NCBI GenBank assembly: GCA_028583405.1
Contig: JAPTMU010000050.1
Span: forward strand, 62,001 to 126,000
From: Pogonophryne albipinna
Lineage: Eukaryota; Chordata; Actinopteri; Perciformes; Artedidraconidae
DNA length: 64,000 bases
Direction of reading: 5' to 3'
Positions 11,205 through 23,100 of the stretch are shown here, one piece after another (position 1 is the first letter of the stretch; the number at the start of each line of letters is the position of its first letter). The notes beneath the pieces are model-generated. The model was given only the letters and a program-made list of their open reading frames with translations. It was not told where the DNA came from and did not search any database. Both the position numbers and the translations under genes were made by a program.

Positions 11205-11922
11205 ATGGGGACATATCTGTCTCTCATTCCATGTCCTGCATGCATGTACACTAGAGATGAACCAAACATGTATTTGCTTGCATAATATATGAGCAGTACT
11301 TCCACACCTGTGTCATCAGACCTCGCAATGATGCGGGAATATGACTCTGCAAGATGTATGGAGCTCTATCCTTGTGTCTGTCTCCTCCTGATCACTGTAC
11401 AGTGATGTCAAACTGCTTACTCCTGCTGTGCAGATGCTCTTCACCTCCTCCCCTTAGTCAAATCCTGAGTGTAGTCTCTTTGGGGCAGCAGTGACAATGT
11501 AGTTGCTCACAAACATGCACAGTGCAGTCTTGTTTCCACTACTCCTCAAGTACTTCCTGTAGTTTGGGACATTTGTTTTGCTTTAAGTTATAACACTTGT
11601 GTTATTCTTCAGAGCTGGGTCCTCATTACAGATCTGCACTTTTTGAAATGCACCTGCATTGACACACCCGTTCACAAAATCATACTGAGTGTTTGGCACA
11701 TATTATATATATATATATATAGAAAACAAGAAATGCAATGTGTAGACATGGTATTTGACAGGTATGATGGCCCACAGTCAATCAAAGACCTGGAGAGGCA
11801 AAGGAGAGGTGCAAGTGATGGAAGGCCTACACATGTTATCACTGGCAAAACAAATGCATGTTTGGTCCATCTCTAGTATACATGCATGCAGGCCATGGAA
11901 TGAGAGAGAGATGTGTCCCCAT
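11205..11922. repeat. Inner inverted repeat near the centre of the large palindrome
   Basis: Arms of 72 bp, 11205-11276 and 11851-11922, are inverse copies with a few mismatches. Both contain the TGCATGCATGTA word, the CTAGAGATG word and CCAAACATG. The 574-bp loop contains a (TA)n run at about 11700-11720 and no recognised gene. The arms sit between the LINE fragment and the relic-gene duplicate. Confidence 0.75.
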
Positions 11923-11946
11923 CAACACCATGAGAACATTGGAAAA

Positions 11947-12030
11947 GACATGTCTAACTGTCTACCAGCATGTCGTGCACTCACTGTCTGTGGCACAACA
12001 AGTAGTTTGTACAGAATAGGAAAGACAATC
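11947..12030 (+). pseudogene. Partial duplicate of the relic gene start
   Basis: About 84 bp repeat the beginning of the 12158-12791 copy, from ATGTCTAACTGTCTACC to AGAATAGGAAAGACAA, and encode CLPACRALTVCGTTSSLYRI. The conserved glycine of LTGC is valine here. The piece is followed directly by inverted LINE sequence, so it is a broken fragment. Confidence 0.75.
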
Positions 12031-12032
12031 AG

Positions 12033-13623
12033 CATCAGCAGGTCGTTTGTGACCCTGACCAGAGCTGTTTCAGTGCTGTGGGCGTAACGGAAACCGGACT
12101 GGAATTTCTCAAAGATGCCGTTTAGTTGGAGATGGTCCTGAAGCTGGGCGGAAACCACATGTCTAACTGTCTACCAGCATGTCATGCACTCACTGGCTGT
12201 GGCACAACAAGTAGTTTGTACAGAATAGGAAAGACAACAGCATTCACCAAACTCAAGACCCATCTCAGCGAGCTCAAAGATCTGGAACATTTTGGACTCT
12301 CTGCCAGCTTGGAAGAGTCTTTGCCAGTCGCAAGAGAATTTGCGCTTCTGCTATATGGAAAAAAGGAAATTGGACTGATGTGCACAAACTTGGATGAACT
12401 GAGGTTCATAATTGCATCAACAACAGATGCAGCCTCGGAAAATCTGCCGCCAACAGAGGATGCATTTCAACAACATGTAAAGAGCAATGTTTCAGACAGC
12501 GATATGGTGTCACAGCCCGAACCCAAACCCTTGTTATGGAGTCCTATTGGCAAGGGGTGGATTGTCAGAGATGGGGCCATTCAACCAGTGCTATTTACAA
12601 AAACCCCAGCACCTACAGAAAGAGAGACATTACTCACTTGTATTGCAAAGATGCAAAGTGTGGAGAGAGTGGAAAGTGTGAGTGCCTCTCTGTTGGCCTT
12701 CCCTGTACAGAGTTCTGCACCTGCTGTACTGAATGTTAAAATGTGTCCCCTATCGTTTCTGAGGAACCTGACATTTAACATTATACTCTAGTATCTATAT
12801 ACTTGACCTCTCACAGAATTATTTGATGAATTGTTTACTGTACTTTGAATTAAGGTTCCAGTTTCAATAAAACCTGTACTATTACACCTATATTTTAGAG
12901 GCTTGCAATTTAGAACTAATACACTTTATTTTATTGGGTTACTCTTATTCTGACTATTTGGTGATGTAGTTCAGCCACCTGGTATTTCCCTCTCCAAATA
13001 TAATGACCATCAGAGTGAGCATTCTTAACTTATAGGCTAGTGTGCCACTTATCCCCCATTCGGAATTTGACTGTCTCAGAGAAGAGGTAGGCCTATGTCT
13101 AAAGAAATCTCATTTGCAATAGAACTGTACCAGATATTTCCATACAACTACTGGCTAGTGTTCAATAGCACCCTAGACAATTCAGTAATGGTATATCTTT
13201 TTTAGGGATTTCTGTTTTTCTGATAAATGAGAGAAAAGTGATGGAGTCCTATGTTCCTATCACCAAAAGTACAATTTCCGTCTAAACTAAAGCTAAGTTT
13301 ACAGGACTATAATTCAGTATTTTCTTAGTTAAATAATTGTCTGACTATTTGGTGAAGTAGGAAAGCCACCTGGTTCATACCTCAGCAAATCTGAAGAGGA
13401 AAAGAGTTGTCATTCTCAAGTTATGGGCTTTTTAGTCACCTTTCCCATTCGGCCTGGTCTAATTTGGCTCTTTTTCAGGGATTGGGGTAGTTCTAAAGAA
13501 CAACCAAAATTTTTTTTTTTTCCCCCAAAATAAAATTTGACAATGATCAATTTCATTAATGGGAGACCCTAAAGATAAGAAAAAACATTGTTGTCATTTG
13601 TTCTACCTCGGGTAGGGGTATCT
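12033..13623. repeat. Right arm of the large inverted repeat
   Basis: Reverse complement of 7931-10307 without the hAT MITE. From the centre outward it carries the minus-strand LINE piece (12033-12150), the relic gene on the plus strand (12158-12791) and about 830 bp of non-coding sequence. Confidence 0.9.
12158..12791 (+). pseudogene. Relic of repeat-borne gene with HALTGCGTTS motif, right copy
   Basis: This is the inverted partner of 8763-9384. The frame opens CLPACHALTGCGTTSSLYRI and runs through PLLWSPIGKGWIVRDG and a PAPTERE segment. The Cys-rich tail, with CECLSVGLPC and EFCTCC, lies in another frame (about 12640-12739), so a frameshift separates the two parts. The GW..DG...P...PAP pattern before a C-rich tail seems to be the native order, making this copy the better preserved one. 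Function unknown; probably transposon cargo or a transposon protein. Confidence 0.6.
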
Positions 13624-14891
<1,268 letters not shown>

Positions 14892-15025
14892 TATGGTGTA
14901 ATGACTTTCTTACTCCTGTGGTGAGCTGCCAGCCGGCCTGTTGAAACCTGCGCAGTAACCCTAGATGTGGAAAGTACCCCTGCGATTCTGAGTCTGAGAC
15001 GCAGGAGGCCTCCACTATCTACCTG

Positions 15026-15262
<237 letters not shown>

Positions 15263-15545
15263 TGAAGTATCACTAACTCTTTCCACCAGACACGCAACCC
15301 AGACATGATCTGAAACACAGTAAGACCCCCGCCACTTCCATCCTGCTTTGCTTCTGATGTTGGGAAGACTCACTGTGTCTGCACTTGTTGGTAGGGGAGT
15401 GTGTGCGTATGTGTGTTCATGCATGTCTGTGTGACCACTCACAATCAAGGGATGTATACGATTTCTCGTCATGCATTTAGGCTACTGTATGCACAATATG
15501 TTTCCTGGCTGTGTGTGTCCCCGCTCTGCATGTGTACCGGCATGT

Positions 15546-15547
<2 letters not shown>

Positions 15548-15577
<30 letters not shown>
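15548..15577. repeat. (TG)n microsatellite
   Basis: A 30-bp TG/GT run, in the opposite strand sense to the two long CA runs to its left. Confidence 0.9.
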
Positions 15578-15579
<2 letters not shown>

Positions 15580-15798
15580 ATCACCTCCCTCACATCTACG
15601 GACCTCTTGACACTCTTCGTTTCTTTTTACACCTGGCCTCCCGTGATCAAGGCTTTAACAGAGGGCAGGTGTGCTCGCTCCTTGCCCTCACAACTTTAAA
15701 AACACAGCAGTTTCAACGCCCTCCTGCCCCAAGTGCTGCTGGGAGCGGGAGGTCCCTCTTGACTCCTGACATCCATCTTTTGTTCTTCCCCCTGCAGG

Positions 15799-15860
15799 AG
15801 TTATGGAGGGGGGAAAGCCCAATTGAAGTCTATGAGCCCATAAAACAGGCCTTTAATTAG
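15799..15860 (+). other. Exon-like or conserved-element-like segment
   Basis: A pyrimidine-rich run followed by CTGCAG at 15793-15798 leads into an open stretch that ends in TAG and reads ELWRGESPIEVYEPIKQAFN. It looks like a terminal exon, but no upstream partner exon or known protein could be matched. The TTTAATTAG at its end could equally be part of a non-coding element with homeodomain-type sites. Confidence 0.2.
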
Positions 15861-17170
15861 CTCATATACGCCCAGGAGTACTGTTAGCCTCTCGTTTCTC
15901 TGGACTGCAGTCATAAGTAGGATCCTTCAGGGCATACAGGTTTATTTGGTTTGATCAGATCCGAAAGAAGAATTATGTGCAACAGTTAAGAGGCTGGGAC
16001 ATGTTGGATATCAAACAGGCAGGTGGGATTCATTGCTTTTGTGTTTTTGTGACTATTGGGAGGAAATGGGAGGGAAAGAAGACCTCTAGCTATGCACCGG
16101 TGTGCACAAGATGAGAAGTGCCTCCCATATCCAACATATAATCTATCTAAGAAGAAGAAAGGTCCAACGCACTCTTCTGGCAAATAGTTAAAAGCCTTTA
16201 ATCAGATGGCTGTTTCATAGTGAACTTCTGAAACATACACCGTGCTTCTACATGTTAGAATAGAGCCGAGTTAACAATCCACACCTAGCAGAACAAACAA
16301 GTTTCTTCGAGGTCACCCAATATGAAATAGCCATCATGATTAAAGGCTTTTTTAAATGTTTGCCATATTTCTTCTTTCTTTTAACTTGCCTTCCCCACTA
16401 AAGAGCACATTCATGCATTTACATATTGTAATTACCGTTACTGGTGTGCTGCACTGTAATGTAAGTCTGCATCATGCGGCACCACGTTCAAACACGGGTT
16501 AGCGTTTTTTTTAGCAGAAGGAAAAGCAGTGAATGCGTTAACCGCCTTCGTTTAATAAAAGTGCATATATAAAACATCACAGCGCTCATTTTCAGCAAGA
16601 CGGAGCAGCCACAATGAGTGGTAGATGAAGAGCTGCGGGCTATATGCTGGAGAATTCCAACTTTCAGCGAGGTAACCACCTTCTTTTATTGTACCCTGCT
16701 GTTGTGTGGAAAACTACTGCTGTCTTCTTTATGAAAACAGCGACTGACCTACAGTATAAACAGATACGCCAGTTGCTCCTCTGTTGTATATATTCTCCTC
16801 TCATGTACTACCCCCCACACCCCCAATGAATATTGTTAAATCAGCCTGGACTGAAATATTGAGAATGGCCACTTTAAAGGGGCCCTGTTGTGCTCATTTT
16901 CAGGTTCATATTTATATTTTGTGCCTCCACTGTGACAACCTTTAATGTTCAATGTGTTGTTAGCTAGGTCATAAAAAACTACACTTTTCATTTTGAAATT
17001 GGGCCCAAGAGATTATATCTGCAGCAGCAATGAAGTGTAAAGGACAATTGCTGAAGAGGGCATTATAAATCCTAACACGGATTTAGTATGTGCTTATTTT
17101 GGATTTCATATTGAATTTGTTCGCACTAGTAGAGAAATTGAATTGTCTGTGAAGTATATCTTGTGTGAAC
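15861..17170. other. No gene recognised; start of a repeat-family copy at about 16874
   Basis: No coding exon was recognised. At 16874-16935 the sequence matches the left end of the TTAA-type repeat seen complete at 30600-31210 (AGGGGCCCTGTTGTGCTC, CAGGTTCATATTT), but its right end is not recognisable, so it is a truncated copy. Confidence 0.45.
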
Positions 17171-20100
17171 TCACCTGACTTGTTTCCTGTTGTGCAGGTT
17201 GATCATTACTGCCATCGTGACCAGTGCAGAGAGGGAACCGACAGCACCAAGAACAAACCTCACGTTATCATCTGCAAGAGTCATACCAACACAGAATTAG
17301 TAACTGCAGTCAGCCATTGACCCTTTCACACAACCCCTTCCTCCTCAAGCCTCAACTAGTAAAGCAGTGATGTTAGAGGTATGATGTTAGAGGGGAAACT
17401 GATGAGAAAAGATCAATAAACAGTCACGTTTCCTTTGAGCAAGGAATCGGGTGAAGCTGCTCAGTAGATCACAGTTGCGCGAAGTGTGAACAGTGTTCGG
17501 CGTTCCCAGGTAAGGTTGGGTGTAGCAGTTTGTAGCTAGGTGTGGCTAACATGTACCATTTGTGTTCAGTCTGTTTTATCTAAATAAAGGATTAGGCACA
17601 AACTTGCTAGACCAATTGAGGTTTTTCTGGACTTAGTAGCCATAGTGTTGGTCTATGTTAACAGAAACACTAGCTGTGATAACAGTACATGTGAAGCTCG
17701 ATCAGATGTGACCGTTAAATAGCCTCACCTACCCTTGCAGTCAATGGAAATCTAACCATTACCTTTGTGTTGTAAACAGAAAGCATTCACTGTATTTTTC
17801 AGAGGTTTGCCTTAATAAAAATAGTAAAGTACCAATATTTCTTATTGTAATTGTGAACAGACTTTTGCAACCAGCTGTCCCCTGCTGGCTATTAGAGGGA
17901 ATACACGTTTAAGGTACTTCACCTATGGATTGGATGGACTGAAACAGCTTTTATTTGATGGATTTTCACAGTTAGCTTAACATTGTTTGTAGATGCTTTG
18001 GTAATATTGGGATCAAACTATAACATCTGAAACTTTCCTTGGGTTATTTGCAAGTTCAGTAAATCATTTTACAATCTATTTGAAAATACCTACAGTATAC
18101 TAAGTCAGGAGTTGTTTTTGTAAGGCAGGCGATTATACAGATATTCTGAGAAAGATCATTATCATAGCACCGTCATCCTCTAACGCATGAGTGCATGGAC
18201 ATATGTCAAGTGTGGTAGAGAGTTGTCAGGTATGCACTGCAGGTGCTGGTCCTTTAAAATGTCATCAGCCTTGGAACATCAAACACATGGATGCACAGGC
18301 ACCTTGAAATACACACCCACATGTACACATATTCCCTGAAGTTTCTAAACCAATCAGTTTCTCTACACATGACCAGGCCTTGGATGCAGCAGCACTGGCA
18401 TCAAACTGCTGGACGCTAAAGCCTTCGACATTGGTGCTGCACAGAGTATAACTGAACAGGGAGCATGTGGAGGACTGGCGGTCAATCAGGGTTAACATTC
18501 AGCTTTTTCCTTTTCTTCTGCTGGCAAAACCCCAAAGCTATCTCATTACTTCACTGAACTCTCCTGCATTGATCAAATAATAAAGGGGGCAAGAGCACTC
18601 GGTTTGGACCATTACACTTCCATTGCGCAGGGATTTACACATGACAGACATCATGGGGCTGGACTGAACAAGTAGAAGGTGATAAGGTGAAAACAGATGG
18701 CAGTGTGTATCAATTATCTCTATTAACTGTATTGTTTTTGTATGTATATTATGGAAATTATTCAATTTTAAATGTTATTCCTCCAATTTGCAACACATTA
18801 AAAACCTTGCAAAAATGTAAATTCTGATTTCAAGCCCCTTTCTCTCCTTCCATCTCCCGGGGAATGTTCCCTAACAGACGATACTGATCAGTAATCCAAG
18901 ACTGTTTTCACAACCAAAGCACGCCCATTGACCCCTTAGCTACATTCTTGTCACATAAAGCATTTCTTAAGATAGAGATGAGTTTTTTGACTGACTTGAT
19001 ATCATCTTAAAATGATTCAGTTGATATTTGTTCTCCCTGGTAACAGTGTGTCTCTTTACAAAGCTACTGTTGTCATCTGATACGTGTTGCTCACCCTGCC
19101 TTATTATGATAGTTGGAAGAATTCTTGGAATTTGAACCATGTGTCAAACGTCAAACTTCAGATATCAAATGTTCCAAACGTAACAAGCAATCATTTGCAT
19201 AAAAACATTCAATAACACAAAGCCGAGGAGTAGCCAACTAAAACATGTATTGTCTCTAAAGCTGCTTGTTGACTCCATTGATGGTTAGAGATCCATACCA
19301 AGTTACTCATGTGGGGTATATGAAAATAAAGTTGACACACAGCAGCAACAGCAGCAGGAATTACACTCAGCTTCAACAGCTAACCTTTCCTGTGGTCTGG
19401 GACCTTGAGGCCAGGTGTTTGTGTCTCTGAATGTAAATGTTTCCATGTTATTACCAATATCTATATATTAGATATGAATTGTCAGAAATGAATGTAATTA
19501 GCAACTGTCTGTCATGGGTGATGGTGCTGAATCCCTAAATATGATTTTTTTTTAAATGTTTGAAATTACTTTGATATACATTTCATGCTAACATTTTATA
19601 AGCAGCGTGTCTGTGTCTTATTAAAACCCTAAAATTGTTCCATAAAACAAAAAACAGACCTCACTCACAAAAATAGTAGAGTGGAGAATGCTAGAGCGGT
19701 CACAGCAGAGACCCAACAAAAAGCAGCTGCATCCAGTGGACTTTGTAGCTACGAATAGTCAACCAAACCTTTGTCATACATTCTGGTTTTCTCTTCAACT
19801 CTTCTGATAAAGATAAGTATGTTAAACGCTTTTTTTATTATTAAGTTAATGTTGGTGAAATATAAATGATGGGAAACTATCAAAACCCTTAATCATCTTT
19901 AAAAAAATCACACATCTCATATTCAGAAACTGTGCCCTCAACAAGCCGTTAGGATTTATGAAGGTTGTGATGTTGCAACTGTACACATGGGGGTAGAAAA
20001 CACAGCTACAGTGCCGTTAAAGTCATGCAAGGCTGCAAAGATGGTGAATGCATGCATAAAACCCTGAAACACTGACCATCCAGAGCAGGGCTACGATTTT

Positions 20101-23100
20101 TCATGAGGATGCCTTAAAGAGACAGGCACCTAAACGAAACGTATCATACAAACGGTGACAACGTATAATTAAAGAGTCACTATGAGAAATATAATGTGTT
20201 TTTATAAACAGTAAGGCATGTAAACATGTCCTAGTAGAAACCCAAAAACTAGTATGAAACAAAACATAAGCAGGATATTTCCCCTTTAATATGATAAAAA
20301 GTTTTAAAATCGAATATTTATACAAAGCAAATACAGCATGATTTGAATTGTCTAGCGAAAAAATAGCAAAACTAATTCTCTAATAGGTTCCAACACAATC
20401 GAATATGTTGAGGACAGTACTGGGCGCATTTGGGGAAGCAGCAGACTTGACACACATAAGCAGCCCTCACCAAAGCACGGAAACAGCCCTCATCAGATAA
20501 TTGATCTGTGTATAAGCACAAACAAAACCTCCTAATCTCGACACTGTTGTTCACGAGCAGCTATTAGACTGGAAAAGTGAGTAGACTGAAGTTGTGTAGT
20601 CCTTGTTTTTAGGTAGATCTCAGGGGAATCTGAGAAGAGAACCACAGGCAGAAAATTGAGTGAGGCTTTGTCTTGCAACCCACGTCACTTTTTCCTGTTA
20701 AAAATCACTTTATCCCTCTCTGGCAGCTGTCACCTTTCCTTCAATCACTTTCTTCACCTCTCTGCAAGAAACTCTATTAATATTATAATGCAATCGAGGT
20801 GGAGTGATCCTGTTATTGGCATGCATCTGATACTCAAGATTGTGACAAAGAACAGCCAAGCTAGTAAACTCTAACCTTGTACCTTTCAAGTGTTAGTCGT
20901 TAGATCAAGGATTTACTAAGCAAACTTCAACCTCACCTCTGCAACACACTTCCCAGCAGAAGACAGTAACATTGATCATCACAACACACCACACCTCTGT
21001 CAAAGTGTGGCAGCAGGTTATAATCCATCTGAAAAAGGTGTGGCTTTCAGTGATGGGAGATTAATTCTAAATAGAAAGGAATTAGTGTCACCTCTGCTGA
21101 CAGGCGGCATTTCAACAGCAGCTCATTGAAGTGACTCAGAGTAGAAGAAATCAAACTGGATGTGGTGGCATTTGTTCTTGAGCGACACACCATTTTCATC
21201 TTAGCTATGACTACAATTCTCTGGTCTACACATCATGCCGCAGTGATTCATATAAGGGGAGGAAGAAGAGGAGAAACCCGTCGGGGCGCCTCCTGCTCGG
21301 TCTGTATTTAGTATTGTTTACATGGCCAGAGGTCACATTTGGATGGTGGAGGTAACAGCTCATGCAACACCTGCCATTGAGCCCCTCAGGTCATGTTGAC
21401 AGTTGTTAGCTCTGATTGTTATAATGAGAGTGTCAGAGCAAGTGTGATCATTGTCACAGACATAAAACAGTCCAGCTTTGTATATGTGCATAGAACAAAA
21501 CATAGGGACAGCAGATACACCACGACGGATCCTCTCTAAACTTTCCGATGATTGGTCGCTACATTAAGGCCATGGAAATAGCATCAGCAGGCATGGCTTT
21601 ATGTCCAATAATAGAGTTTAGAGATAGGATGATATAGGGTTTTATCTCGGATCAGGATAAGTAAAAGACAATGAGGTAATTGTAGTGAATTTTCATTATC
21701 GGGATCCTCATGAATATCCTCACATGATGAGTGACTTGTTTTCATGAAAAATAAAGCCTGATTTATAAAATAAAGGAGATACAATGAAATTAAAAAATGT
21801 GATCCTTTATTTATGATTTACCATTGCCTTATTTAAAATAGTCGTTTTTTCCTCACTTAAAAGGACGTTGATGTAGAAAAATACTATCTGTGATTAAAAC
21901 TGAACTTAAAGTGACTCTAGTATATGTTTTTCAAATGATAATTGGGAAAATATTCTGAGGCACAATTCATTTAGCCAGGATAATTATGATCTGATTCCGT
22001 TGAATACCTATTAGAGGTGTCAGAAAGCATGTCATGAGAGGTAAGCAAAATGACAAAGATCAGGAAAATGAAATATATTTCTAAACAGTGCTCAACTTTA
22101 AAATGAGATATGTTTTTGCCTGATGAAGGAGTCAGGATAGATAGGTTGTTACGTGGTCGTCAACCCTGATATAACAAGGTAAGGATTAAGAATTGGAGTA
22201 AAGCCATGAAGGGATGCCATTATAGATGGATCACAAGTGGCTGTATTTCTCTGCTATCTCACACTTCAAAAGCCCAACAATGAAGCCAAAACCAAAGAGA
22301 TAAATATCTAATTTCCTCCTATTTTGCTGTGTTAATACTTATAAATCACGTTTTTTCTTTGAAAATCAGCCTGCTTCACAATACAATGGCACATAAAGAG
22401 GTATTCATCTGCAGCCACACTAATAATGAAGTGGGAAATACTGCCACCTAATGGCGTCAGCGGTCCTCCACACCACTACTCTTTGAGATTTCACGGTTGT
22501 GGTGATGAATGAAACCATTAGCAGGACCCAGGTGCTTCCAATTTACAAACAGAAAGCCGAGCCAATCCAGGTTCAGAAGTGTATAGCTTTGTAGCTAATG
22601 GTCAGCAGGAGGAACCGAGAGCCGAGTCTATTGAATCTTTACTTTCAAAGAGACTGGATGAGAAGAGGATTCCCAAAGTCCCCCTCACTTTTCATTAGAG
22701 GATTCAGCCAATCATACTCAATATAAAACATGTGGGGAGTTTGTCAGTAATAAGTAAGTATGTAACTTTATTTATGTAGAGCCTTTCTTAAGCAATCGTG
22801 GGAAACTGTTTCACAAGTGAATAACAGAATGAAAAACACACTGGTTAGAGATATGCAGACCAAAACAAACTGTGGGAAAAAATTGTTTTGCATATTTGAA
22901 CCATATTTTTGATTAAATCTTTCCAACATGAAGCCATTAGGTTGCCATCAACTTGTAGAGGGTTAAACAAATATTATCATAACATATGTCATGGTGATCT
23001 GTTAGTTTCCCAGACTGTTGGCGAAATATCTGTCTTTGTTTAATATTATGCAAATGTGGACCATTGCTTATACAAAAAAAGTTACAATTACATTTTACTC

